Assembly (NCBI GenBank): GCA_949752735.1
Contig: OX457038.1
Location: 66,912,485 to 66,976,484, forward strand
Length of the DNA stretch: 64,000 bases
Direction of reading: 5' to 3'
Source of the DNA: Lumbricus terrestris
Taxonomy: Eukaryota; Annelida; Clitellata; Crassiclitellata; Lumbricidae
Each line of letters opens with the position of its first letter. Positions within the stretch are counted from its first letter, which is position 1. The translations under genes were made by a program, and so were the position numbers. This document shows, piece by piece, positions 25,185 through 38,400 of this stretch. Below the pieces are notes generated by a model, which did no database searches, was not told the DNA's origin, and was given only the letters and a program-made list of their open reading frames with translations.

Positions 25185-25505
25185 CATGACTCGGTAATAC
25201 GACGTCGTAATGAAACTGTGACACGACATCACAGCGACACCTAGATGTAACAACGAACGCAATCACACCAAATTGCGATGTCGTAAAGACTCCATGGTAC
25301 GACACTTTAACGACAGCGCAACCACGTCGTCGTGACACTACAACATTGTAATGACACCACGACATGACATTACAATTGCCCCGCAGACGACATCGCAATG
25401 CCATCGTCATATAGCATCAGCGTGACATTGCGCAGTGACATCGCAGTACGACTCTGTAACGACCCTGTGATACGACATCGTAACGACACCATGACACGAC
25501 AGCAG
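25185..25505. repeat. Degenerate CGACATCG/TGACACC repeat tract
   Basis: Short words such as ACGACATCG, GTAACGACACC and CATGACACGACA recur irregularly over about 320 bp. It lies just downstream of the SH2-adaptor stop codon, so it may be transcribed in its 3' UTR. Confidence 0.65.
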
Positions 25506-25641
25506 ACGTGGCTATGCTCGCAAGAGTCGCCTCCTGAGACAGAGACCGAATTCCTGACTAGACGACGTCGGACATTTGCAAAAAATGAGAAAAGCAACTT
25601 CGAATATCAACAAGCGTGTCAACTACAGTCCTTCGACGCGC

Positions 25642-28600
25642 TCATAGAAGTTTGGTGGCGACAGGAAAAATCAGCGACATGTGTTCGGCGCCTTTGATTG
25701 GCAGTTTGTGAACGGTGTAGTGGTGAATGACCTGTGCGATGTTCGAGAACGGCTGACTGAACTGGCCGAGAATGAAGCGCCCGTCCGGGCTGGCCACGAT
25801 CTTCATGTGCATGAACCCCCGTGCACTCCTGCAAACAGAAAACCGAAGACCAGTTTAGCCGGCATGCTGGATTTTAACCCACAGGGTAGGGTTTTAAGTG
25901 CCCATCACAGCAGAAAGATATTCTGCAATTTTTCTTCCACAAATAATTTAATAATATCTCAAACTGACAAGTAAGCAAAGTAAGCAGTGGCAAAGATGAT
26001 ATAACAAATTTAATTTAAGGAGTCAAATTAAACTGCCGAGTCAACCTTATAAGGCCATTGCATGTATCGAATCCTAAATCCTCTCATCATTTATTATTAT
26101 TAAATAAATTTGTAACGTGTGCCGGGTCACACCGAAATGTGAATCTGAGGCGCGGATAGTCATCCAGCATGCTATCATTCAACCATCACCCTTCACAATC
26201 TCTTAGAGAACATATCAAACTCACCAACATATTGAGAAGAATAGACAGCAATGACAATTATGTTCATAACTACAGCAACTTAGACTAAACTGAATTGCGA
26301 GCACTTTGAGCACATGGCTGCCTGCCAGGGTTCACTTCTTCCTAAATGGACAACGTTAGAAGGAGACATCTGCATTCGCAGATTCAACCAACAACTTACT
26401 TGACCGATAGGGAGTAGTCTTTCTTGTTGCTTTCGCTGTTGCGGACCAAGTAGCTTCCTTCTCTGTGAACGCGCAATATGTTCTCTGCCTCCACACGACT
26501 CACGCTAGCATGATACCACCTATCGACCAAAAATCGCATAACGAGATAAAAAATATGTATTTGATGTACCAAGCAAAAATTATAATTTTATTCAAAGTCT
26601 CCAGTCAGCTGCTCATCTCACGACTGTTGGGCTACTTTTTGGTGTGACCTCGCGACAAATCAATAATTATTCAAAAATTTTGCAACCCTGTCATGGATGG
26701 AGTGAGTTTACACATTTATTTTCAATTCTGAATGCCATCCTGAGATTTATTAGACCTGCACACAGTGCACAGCCTGGAAAGGTTAGGGGTGTCCAGGCAC
26801 TTCTTTATCTACATAAATCATGGCAATGAATGACTAAATCATGGTAATGAATGAATAAATCATGGTAATGAATGAATAAATCATGGTAATGAATGAATAA
26901 ATCACGGTAATGAATGAATAAATCACATGGTAATGAATGAATAAATTATGGCAATGAATTAATAATTAATGAACATTTGCAGCAACGAAACCGTTGGCCA
27001 TTAAACTAAACATGCTTCATTGCAGCTCTTCGAAGCCAATCTCGTACGTACGGCTGTTTGTCTAAAGGCAATTTTGTATCAATCTGTTCGGCCAGTGTTG
27101 TACTCCATGTGCTGGCAATGAGATTCGAAGAATTCGTGCTCGTCATAGACCCTGTTCTACCGTTGACATCACTCACTACCACAAAATAGAAAGAAGAACA
27201 AAGAAAATCAAAAGATGGACAGAAGCAACCCATGGTTGCGTAAAACATGTTCATGAATCCTTTACTTAATATCAGTTTCGGATACTTCTTTGAACATAAA
27301 ACAAACCAAATACTAGTGCTCTGTAACCAACATATACTTTCATGCTCAATAACCTAAATTAATTACATGTAATTAATCAATTATAATTATCCAATATCCA
27401 TGCAAAGATACGATTAATTTTCGGTGGTAGACCCTGCAGGATATAATGGCCTCTCTCTTTAGTTGCATTTGTCCCTTGGTTACTATCCGACACATTCTAT
27501 AAGCACTTGAAAACTTTCTTTTCAACAGCCTACCCCATTGATGATCAAGCACAATGTCTCTTATCATGCACAGAGCATATATATAACAAAATGTATAGAA
27601 TTCCAAAATACCAGCATGTTTCCACATAGACTCATCATTGAACTTTGCAAAACCATCTCTGACACACATGCTCTTTCTTAAATCACAGTGGATCATCTAC
27701 AAACAACTCAGTTTAATAGCTGGTCTGTATTCCAACAGTTGAGGGTTCCCGGCTAATGAGCATACTCTGTGTAACAACCCTGGCCAGGCTGTGTTCATAA
27801 GGTCCAAGTGTAGTAAGCAAAATAAATAAATAAAATAGCGTTCATCCTACCAGTCTTACAGATGATTTTCTTCTTCTGGTCCCACGGTTCATCGTAATCT
27901 TCCATCGGCCGCGAATCGACAGGGCGCAGACTACTTGACCTCACAGGGACCTTGGCCTTGACCTTGACGACTCCAGCAGGAGGGCCATCCACGGAGCTTC
28001 CCTGCACCTTTTTGCTGTCCTTAGGTCGAATGCTCCACGGCACACCATAGACCGGAAAACCAGTCTCGGGATTCTTCATCTCCTTACCCTTACCATCCAG
28101 CCTCATGGGCTCAGCATAGCAAGACCGGCTCATGAGTCCATCACGCGGCTTCGAATCATCAAGCGTAACCGACGATGTCATTGCATCTCCAGTAGCCCTC
28201 TTCAACTGCAGACGGTCCTCAAAACCTCTCTGGGTCACGCTCAGGTCCCACGGTTCTTCGTACATTCCAAGCGGCAGAGGGATCCTCGCATGCCTGGCGA
28301 CTGGGGGCAACACCACACCCTCCGGATAGACGGGTTCTTCCAGGGGTTTTGCAAGATGCTCTGCGAGGATTCCCAAGTCCTGGAGATCCGTGTAGTTTCC
28401 GACGTCGTCATCGTCCTCCTCGTCCGCCACATCGGTTCCTCCGTATTCGGCCGATAACTGGTAAAACTTAGGTGCAACGATCGGAGGACCGTTACTCAAG
28501 ACCTTGATCGTAGATTCGGTGAGTGCTGCTGCAGCAGGCTGCCCGGCTTTCTTCGGACATTCGTCCTTTGATTCAACGCTTTTCTGAGCTGCGTCTTTGA

Positions 28601-31105
28601 CCAGCGTGCTGGTCTGGGTGCACGCAGATTTTCTATGTGCACTGTCGTCCATATCCAGGCCTTGCAACTGCTGCTGTAGCTGTTGTTGCAATTGCTGCTG
28701 CTGTTGCTGCAACAGCTGTTGCAACTGTTGCTGCTGCTGATACGGATGTGGCTGCTGCTGCTGCTGATATTTTACTGCAGAAGCGCAAGACAAGGCAATT
28801 GGCGCCAGAGGACTCTCTTCATAAGGGTCATCATACATGACAGGTGGCTTTTCTGGTTCTTTCATTTTGACCAAATCTGCAAAAAATCAACATCACCGTC
28901 GACAAATTATTCTTTCTATCATGATTATTATTATTATTATTTATGCATTTATAAAGCATCACAATACAATGATAATAAATTATATCAATTGATAGCCAGC
29001 TAAGTAATTATAAATCAAAGCACCTGCTCAAGGTTCCTACTCAGTAACCATGACAGGACAGGGAAGGCCTGAACTCATGCTCTCTGTGTTACAAAGCGTG
29101 CACTTTAACGAATCAGCTACTTTGTAACATACTTTGCAACATATGTCCATCCACGCCATGCAGCTAATATCTGCAAGTGTTCCAACCGCAACACACAATA
29201 GAAAATTACTTACTTACTTAGCACTTAGTCCTTAACGGGCAGGTCTACACATCTCCTCCACTCGTCCCTGTCCACCGCCGCCAGTTTCCTGGCCTCATCC
29301 CAAGATAGAAATACAGTAATACATTCCAATGCAAATTAAATATAATGTTTATCACTACATTACATTGCAGTTCTAACAGGCCTTTGATCAACTCAGTAAA
29401 TATTATAATTATTATCATTATTATTAAATAACTTTATAACGCGCACATGCCACACAGTCACACCAAAAATGTGAGTATAAGGCACAGACAGTCAGCTGCC
29501 AAGAGAAGATGCAAAATTTTAGAGATCCAAGAGTTTGAAAGACAACAAGAAATAGTGAGGTTTGAGTCGATTTTGAAGGAGGGAAGTAAATAAATTTGAG
29601 CTAGGATGCGAGAGCGGAAATCGATTCTATTCCATGGGTGTCTGACGTCATGACTTTTAACATCACACAAAACATTCACTTGTAAGAGAATTCAATTATT
29701 TTTGAATAACAAGGTAGCATCAGCATAGACACCATGTAGAAACAATGATTATAACAAAATGTTACCTTTGTTGCGATTCTTCAGATCATATGGCACCGAA
29801 TAGTCACCCTCCGAAACGTCTGTGCGAGGAACGGCTTTCACCTCCACTGGTTCATGCACGGCAGCAGCTGCAGCGACAGCAGCCTGCTTTCTCAGGTCAT
29901 AGGGGTCGATGTAGTCATCAGACAGCTAAAATAAAATACAATCATGATTGCTAAACACTTCAACATTTCCAATGCCATCCTATACATATACACATAAAAA
30001 ATCTTACCCTGAGGCAAAGTTGAGAGCACGCATGATTAGCTATGTTGAATACAACTATTGCACATGAGTCAATTTTACAACTGGTATGTCTCATAATATT
30101 AGAGGTCATGTTTCCATAAGAAAAAGAACCTTTACTAACCAAATGCCTTCATTAATTAATAACAATTAATGAATGACAATAATAATAAGTTAAACAATAA
30201 TAGCAAAATAACAACAACAGAGGTAATTGTAATAATAGAAATAATCGGGGAAACCAAATTCATGAAGCAAAATACATGATGCAAACAATATCGGAGAGCC
30301 AGCATGACAAACCATCAACTGTCCTCTGAACCCACTGTGGCTCTGTCAAATTTAAATGCTTTACAGCTGGCCGTAGGCAAAACATCCAGCCATCGTCTGT
30401 GAACATCTGCAGTCGCCAGAGGGCTCGTGTGCCAATTTAGCAACATCTGTTGGAGGTGACAAACTGTTAAAGGTGCTATAAAAAAGACCTGAATACTGAA
30501 TTATAAAATAATGAATAAGGAGTGAGTGAGGGCGAATGACTAAAAGAGCGAACATGTATATACTTATAATCATACGCATACACTTTATTGCCTACACTGT
30601 TCTACAGGCTAAAAACATAAAACTTGCCACATGTAGCAGTACAGCTACATACTGGTATTGGTTTGGCCGGTTGTTGCCTGACCGTTTGGAATGCTTCTTC
30701 AGACTCCGCTGGACCTGTCTCTTCTTCTGATGTCTCCTCCTCGGTTGCCAAGTTCTTGACGGATGGCTCCTTCTCCTTAAGACTCGCACTGTGCCCCGAC
30801 TGCCTAGCGATCTTACCACGATGCACCGACCAGTTCTGCTCCTTCGTCAGGTCAGCAGCACGCAGTTCGCCAGATGTCGGTAGTGTACGCGAATGATCGG
30901 AGTTTGAACGATCGAAGGGATCTTTACTACGGTCGACCACCATACGACGCTCCGTTCCATAATTACACTCGCTCGGCAGCCGCACGCCCTTCAGATCCAA
31001 ATCCTGGATGCTGTCGGCGTTCTGCGGACCGTTGTCCGACCGATACGACTGGTGTGCGGGACTCTTCTTGCCACCGAGGCCGAAATGTTTCAGCAACTTA
31101 TCCAT
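25642..31105 (-). CDS. SHB: SH2 adaptor protein, SHB/SHD/SHE/SHF family
   Basis: Cytoplasmic adaptor linking activated tyrosine kinases to downstream partners. The exons are 30653-31105, 29766-29925, 27851-28876, 27052-27175, 26400-26519 and 25642-25828, giving 689 residues with consistent phases. Family tyrosine motifs are spread along the chain: YIDPYDLRK and YSVPYDLK (exon 2), then YDDPYEES, YEEPWDL and YDEPWDQKKK (exon 3). A C-terminal SH2 domain starts near residue 589 (WYHASVSRVEAENILRVHRE), has the phosphotyrosine-binding SYLVRNSES strand, and continues with GFMHMK and the near-invariant KLPIKGAEHMSL. A glutamine-rich tract occupies about residues 242-278. Family ends match human SHB, which is shorter. 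The gene may be the single pre-duplication homologue of the four vertebrate paralogues, so the symbol is approximate. Confidence 0.92.
26685..26965. repeat. Dispersed repeat followed by a 22-bp tandem array
   Basis: 26690-26815 belongs to the GGTCATGGA family (CATTTATTTTCAATTCTGAA; AGCCTGGAAAGGTTAGGGGT). It runs into about seven copies of AAATCATGGTAATGAATGAAT at 26815-26965. It lies in SHB intron 4. Confidence 0.75.
27420..27550 (+). mobile_element. Decayed CR1-like LINE C-terminal fragment
   Basis: Across shifting frames the plus strand shows VVDPAGYNGLSL and TFYKHLKTFFST, matching the SVVGPSTWNGLPL...FYKLLKTYLF end of the better copy at 41285-41778. It has frameshifts and a stop. It lies in SHB intron 3. 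Confidence 0.55.
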
Positions 31106-32497
31106 TAATAATAAACAAACAAACTAGCATCAGTCTCACCGGAAGTGAACGCACCGACTCAACGCGCATGTCACAGCTGACTAATTTTATTTGATAGTAA
31201 GTACGAAGGTAGGCATTCATGGTGAATAGTAACTTCTGTGGCGTCAGTGTATTCCGCACACAAACTATGAGGTGGCACAATCTCACGAAATCACTACATC
31301 TCATGCGTTCTGTATAGAAAGCCACCCTATACACGATTAATGATGACACGTAGTCGGCAACAACTAAAAACGAATTGTCCGGATCCGAATTTCCACGAGC
31401 TTCTTCCGTAAGCCCTCAGAAATGGACTATAAAGACTGTATCAACAATATATTAAGTCACGAATACAATCTTATCGGGCACTATGATTGTACTTCGAATG
31501 GATAGACCTTGTAGCATCGGCTAGACTTACTAATGAACTGGCGATTCTTCGAACACATCACCATCGTGAAGTGAGCATCAGTAGTGCTCGTATAGTAGCT
31601 GCTAATAACTGACGGGCCGTTTTTTGCTTATCCCGATTCTATGACAGTAATTCAACATCAAATGTCTCATGGCTGCCGCAACTTTATTACATTATTATTA
31701 CTAAACTTTATTATTGCTTCTGTGTGTTATTTTACACCTCTGAACAGTACTGTAACCTGGTGCGGTTTGTCACCTGGATTTGCCATACTTTGAATTAAAC
31801 GAATATCATCAAATTATCTATCTCATAAGCCGAGTTAATATAAAAATAAAATCAATCATTTTGTGATTTGTGATATTTTGCACTTGCACTAAGACAAATT
31901 CAATAGACATGGACAATCTTAGGTATATATTCTATATGTCAACTGTTAGTGGCATGGGACTGTGTCTACCAATTTTTACCAACAAACAAACATAATAATA
32001 ACAATGGCTAATGGCATACTTGAAATCATCAGTCATTTGGTGTCGAGGCATGGCAATAAACAAAAACTCCTCAGCCATTCCTCTCTCATCTTAACGGTTT
32101 TATTCAGAGGAGCACCTCCGAGTCAGTACCCTTCAATTAGTCTATTAAAGAATATTCTCATATATCGCAAGACCTCACATGCAACTTGAAACATAGAGAA
32201 CACAATTTGCAAATGATTTTCCAGGTGTTATTCATTATTTATGTAGGACGTTTCACCAGGAGGAAAACCAAACATAACATGCTTTAGGTTTCTTGAGGTG
32301 AAGTCACACACGATAACATTTACAATTAGATTCATTGCACATACATTCAACAATAAATGAAACACATTATAATCAAATGGAAATAATCTTTTAATTGATC
32401 GGCAAGACATTCATCATTTTAAGATATTGAAGAAAAATGTCCACATCCAGCAAATCGTTAATTAAAGTTTGTCTTTCCGATGCTAAGCGGTTGCTGC
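31106..32497. other. SHB upstream region and RSL24D1 3' region
   Basis: No coding exon seen. At 32037-32160 there is a short remnant resembling the CR1 3' tail (GGAGCACCTCCGAGTCAGTA). The two genes run in the same direction, so the SHB promoter should lie here along with the 3' UTR of RSL24D1. Confidence 0.5.
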
Positions 32498-35400
32498 CTA
32501 AGCCAATTCCAACTGCATCTTCTCCGGTTCCTGCTGTGCAATTTTTACTCGTTGTTTTACCTTGTTCTTCAGAAGCGCTGAAACCAAAACCAAGCAGAAT
32601 TAGACAATGCAGATGTTAACGGTACAGCAAAATCAAGAAATGAAGCATATTAAGGTCCTCTAGTACAAAGTATGGCAACATCAAGCAGCAATGTCTTTTT
32701 GTTAAAAACCTTCAATAAAATCGGTTGTCAGAGAATTGATCCTGGTTTGAAGCATATTCCAGGTTAAAACATTCCAGGTAAAACACCAACCCGACAATAG
32801 CTGGACCAAACTGCAAATGTGACTTATAATAACGTCTGTTATGCTGATATCTAATGCTAACTAATCGCATACCAGAATCAGATCAATGTCCAGATCAGTC
32901 TTTACGAGGCTCGAGTCTTTTTCTCAGGGGAGATGCTCATTTCGTTATCTTCTTCCCAATCAACAAATCCCAAGGTCCTGTTGTACATGCATCTTTTAAC
33001 TTCCCAGCTTGCTAATCTTAGCTGAAGAGTGGAATGCATTCACAAATAGATTGTCCTGATTGTCAACCCACAAACATAGTCAAATTAAACAAAAGAATGT
33101 CTTGCGGACCATAATTAAGTCACGAGATGAAATCAGAAATTGATTAACAGAAGAGGAGCAAGAAAAAAAGGTGCTGCAGAAACATAAGATCAAATCATAA
33201 TAGAAAATATTGAGTTTGATTAAAAAATTATCAGAGGCTAATCGCAAAGTTATAAGATGAAAACAAATCCAAAAAGGTAACACCGCTGACAACTTAAACC
33301 TACCAGCAGGAAGCTGTATCAGATTGTAGTTCTTTTCTAGCTCCTTTAATTGTACAGCCATCTTCAGTGCTTTTGGAACCCTCAATCTGCACAAAGAAAC
33401 CACACAGAATAAGAAACACTGTTCATAATTTCAGATTCAGTGAAGTCATGTATTCGTGTATCTGCACAATTTTTTTTCAAGAACTTTTCAAGAAAGGCTA
33501 ATGAATTATTTGCTAAATTTAGTTACAATAAAGATTTAGAGTATTTCATAATAATATATTATAAGGACTATCAATTAAGGACCTCTAAAAGAGACGGAGG
33601 TGTCACCCAAATGCGTACATGGGAGTGTAATGCCAGAAAAATTCCTCATCTAACATTAGTACAGTTATTTTGGAACAGCCTTCGCTTACATGCCGCATTC
33701 AGTAAAACAGAATTTTCAAAACAGGTCTGTACATATACAAATCAGTAGAAATTTTAAAAAATAAGAAAAACATATTTGTACATAATTTAAATTACTAAGT
33801 AATATAATAACTTATGTTCATCCCACACTAGTTAATGAAAATTGCCATTTTTTCAAATGAAGATCATAAGACACATCAAGATCATAGTGGAGCCCGGAAA
33901 TAGTTGATATTGGCTGCAGTCTACATAATAATTATATTCACATTTAAACAATCATAAATACTACTACTACCAATAATAATTACGACAATTTATATAGCAC
34001 AGTAACACAAAGGCACCTGACAAAGCAGCTAACATGCGGGATAAGCCCTAGCGAACAAGTATGGTTTTAGCATGGATTTAACATCGTATATATTCTGGTC
34101 TACACAAAAAGCATATTTCCACAAATGCACAGGCCATAATAGACCATGAGCTATAGACCATTAGCTGACAAGGTCATATTAAACTATAAGCCAAAATTCA
34201 ACAGCACTATCATGATTGTTTCAACAACCACCATGAAATAAACAAAAATAACCAGGCATTGAAAATAAATCAATATCATCTTGTCTTATCATAGGTTTTT
34301 TGCAATTCATTCCAAGAGACCATTGCTTCATTTTAAGGAAATTTATCAACAAATTATCGACAAACACCAATACATCCTGACTTGTTAAATGTTTTCTAGT
34401 GTATACATGTGTACCACCTTACCTCTCACGAATGAAAGCTGCATTGCGCTTAGCACGAATCTTCTCGACCACTTTCATTGTGTCAACTGTCAAGTCAAGC
34501 AGCATCGAATTTTCAGTTTATCTTGAAACTACAGCAGTGCCAAAGGCAGGGCAACATAATTTCTTTAATATCAGCTACTTCTGTCAGAGGTGCAGTCCTA
34601 GTGTTGAAAGATACATCAAGTGAAAACATGAGATGGCAGCAATTCAACAACTGTAAGACCATTCTATACATTTCATAATGTTTGAAAAAAAAGCTCAGCT
34701 TCATCTATTGCACAGGAATATTTGAAGATCTAATCTAACTACCTACAAACCCTCAGCACCAGGCAACCTCTCTACCTTCATTCACCACCCACTAATATCA
34801 TCCCTCCTCACTGCCTGGAGTCAGGATGTTGAACAGTTTTGGGTTTATGAGCATTCCATGCACACTACCACCTGGAATGGGTAGAGACTAATTCACAACA
34901 TATAAATTCAAACATTGAATACATAGAAAAAAATCCATGATGTTAAGTTGCAATTAAAAAGCAGGGTCATTCCGTGTCAAATCAACCAATTTTTTTAACA
35001 TTTTCCCACCTTCAATTTTAGATTTTGCTAAAAAAATTATAAATTTTTCGTCCACCATTTCCAAGCACAAAAACAAAAATTTTGTTAAAATATTTCAAAA
35101 TTTGACCGAGATACGATATTTTAAAGTGAGGCGGGGTAGGCGAAAATTTGCATCCGATTTCCCGAAATGTTCTCTGCGGCTATATTCAACATGAAATATC
35201 TCAAGAAGCGTTGCAGGTAGAGGCATGGGGTTTTCACTGCTGTATTCAGCAAGTTGGTGGCAATCCACTGAGCCTATTATAATGGCTGTGTCTTGAGTAG
35301 TGACTCCATGAGACAGCTGCCAATATGCCATCTCAGAACTCGCAAACTGCATTTTCTTGAATTTGACTGACCGATATCAGAAAATGTACTTGCAAGAAAT

Positions 35401-38400
35401 GTGCAATCTGTTAATATTCTGATTTAGCAAGTAATTGGCTCCTACTGGATGTACTTTGTTGTGTAATTTGAGTGCAAATTTTTTCATGCTGACATACCAA
35501 TCTTTGTCGAACTGACGAATGGGGGACAACTTTACCAGGTGATTTTGGAAAAATGGTCACCTGGAATTTACCCTAACTTCATATTTATGAAAAGTGCATG
35601 GCATAAGCTTTCTGGTGATATAAAAATTGTCTTGGCACTAGGAAGCATTCAGGAGTAATGCATTTTTGAATATTACGAAAATTTGCATCCGATTTCGCGA
35701 AATCTTCTCTGACGCTATATTAAACGTGAAATATCTCGAGAACCAGTGTGGGTAGAGACATGAGGTTTTCACTGCTGTATTCAGCAAGTTGGTGGTGACA
35801 TAATGAGCCTATTATACTGACTGTGTCTTGAGTAGAGATTCTTCAGGACGGCTGCCAATATGCCATTTCAGCACTTGCAAGCGGCATTTTCTCGGATTTG
35901 CCTTACCGATAACAGAAAATGTAAGTGCAAGAAATTTATAATCTGTTCATTTTCTGATTTAGCAAGTAATTGGCTTCTACTGTATGTACTCTGTTGTGGT
36001 CTTTGATTGCAAATTTTTTCTTTCTAGCATGCTAATCTTTGTAAAAAGTCTGACGAACGGGGGTCAACTTCACCAGGTGATATTGGGAAAATGGACAACT
36101 GGAATTTATCATAACTTCATATTTATGAAAAGTGCATGTAATAAACTTTCTGGTGATATAAAAATTGTCTTGGCACTCAGAAGCAATCAGGAGTATTGCT
36201 TTTTTGAAAATTAGCTATATTTTCCAATTCGCGACTAACTGTTTACAAATTTTGCACGAAATCGTTTTACTGATTCCGTTCGCATGTGACTGCATGCTGG
36301 ATGTTCTGAGCAAAATATGCTGAACACAAACAAATTAGTATTCAACTTATACTTCAACAGTTTGCACTGTATGTTGGTAAACATTTTAAAGTTGACCAAT
36401 TAACATGGTTTTACATATTTATAAATAAGCACTCGCCTCACTGACAGGAAGTGGGGTCTGATTTGCCATTGGCCATTATTATTATTATTATTACATAAAT
36501 TTATTACGCGCGCAAGGTCACACCAAAGTGTGAATCTGAGGCGCGAGATGGACAGCCGAAGATTTACTGTCCAGTAAACTATTAATAAATCTCAATATCA
36601 GACATACATCAAAGGAATTTTGTTCATGTGTACTTCTTTGGTACATATGTGTGAAAATATCATAAAAATAAATTTTTTATTGCACTGATATGGTTAGTCG
36701 CGAATTGGAAAATATAGCTAATATTCAAAAAAGCAATACTCCTGATTGCTTCTGAGTGCCAAGACAATTTTTATATCACCAGAAAGTTTATTACATGCAC
36801 TTTTCATAAATATGAAGTTATGATAAATTCCAGTTGTCCATTTTCCCAATATCACCTGGTGAAGTTGACCCCCGTTCGTCAGACTTTTTACAAAGATTAG
36901 CATGCTAGAAAGAAAAAATTTGCAATCAAAGACCACAACAGAGTACATACAGTAGAAGCCAATTACTTGCTAAATCAGAAAATGAACAGATTCTAAATTT
37001 CTTGCACTTACATTTTCTGTTATCGGTAAGGCAAATCCGAGAAAATGCCGCTTGCAAGTGCTGAAATGGCATATTGGCAGCCGTCCTGAAGAATCTCTAC
37101 TCAAGACACAGTCAGTATAATAGGCTCATTATGTCACCACCAACTTGCTGAATACAGCAGTGAAAACCTCATGTCTCTACCCACACTGGTTCTCGAGATA
37201 TTTCACGTTTAATATAGCGTCAGAGAAGATTTCGCGAAATCGGATGCAAATTTTCGTAATATTCAAAAATGCATTACTCCTGAATGCTTCCTAGTGCCAA
37301 GACAATTTTTATATCACCAGAAAGCTTATGCCATGCACTTTTCATAAATATGAAGTTAGGGTAAATTCCAGGTGACCATTTTTCCAAAATCACCTGGTAA
37401 AGTTGTCCCCCATTCGTCAGTTCGACAAAGATTGGTATGTCAGCATGAAAAAATTTGCACTCAAATTACACAACAAAGTACATCCAGTAGGAGCCAATTA
37501 CTTGCTAAATCAGAATATTAACAGATTGCACATTTCTTGCAAGTACATTTTCTGATATCGGTCAGTCAAATTCAAGAAAATGCAGTTTGCGAGTTCTGAG
37601 ATGGCATATTGGCAGCTGTCTCATGGAGTCACTACTCAAGACACAGCCATTATAATAGGCTCAGTGGATTGCCACCAACTTGCTGAATACAGCAGTGAAA
37701 ACCCCATGCCTCTACCTGCAACGCTTCTTGAGATATTTCATGTTGAATATAGCCGCAGAGAACATTTCGGGAAATCGGATGCAAATTTTCGCCTACCCGC
37801 CTCACTTTAAAATATCGTATCTCGGTCAAATTTTGAAATATTTTAATAAAATTTTTGTTTTCGTGCTTGGAAATGGTGGACGAAAAATTGATAATTTTTT
37901 TAGCAAAATCTAAAGTTGAAGGTGGGAAGGTCTGGTTGATCTGACATGGAATGACTCAGCAGCTAACAGAGAACTGATTTTCCCTACCGATCTTCTGCCA
38001 CTTTTCACGTTCGTATCTGACGGGGACCTCACGACGTTTCTGCATCTCAAAGATAGGATCGACCGCCAGCTCTTTCCCAGCTCCCTTTCTGAACGCCTTT
38101 GTCCATTTAACTTTTCGAGGATTTCGCTTTTTCATGAAGCCTTTGTGGCATTTTGATCGGCAGAAGTTGAATCGCTGCCCACAACAACAACAAAAGTTGT
38201 AGAACAGGTTAAAAATTTTATGGGACTAAATCTGGCATATCATCACATAACCACACAATCTATTATAACAATAAATATGTTCTTAATGTATACTACCGAT
38301 TCCACAAGCATTAACTCGACACATGTTAGAATGTACTTTTATCAACAGTTTCGTTTAACTAGGTTGTGCTCAGGCAGTTGTGATAGTCAGAACAGGTCGT

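Larger units (their letters stand above)
16944..25641. other. Long gene-poor spacer
   Basis: Between the ligase start codon and the SH2-adaptor stop codon. I see no convincing coding exon; part of it is probably the 3' UTR of the adaptor gene. It contains the minisatellite and palindrome at 17213-17428, a hAT MITE at 20243-20509, a SINE at 20640-20800, a GACA microsatellite and several degenerate tandem repeats at 23800-25500. Confidence 0.6.

Noticed and set aside
25111..25410. Minus-strand 99-residue frame downstream of the SHB stop
   Set aside because: It lies in the degenerate CGACATCG tract; the periodic composition keeps the frame open.
28637..29003. Plus-strand leucine- and alanine-rich frames
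   Set aside because: They are antisense shadows of the glutamine tract of the SHB-family exon.
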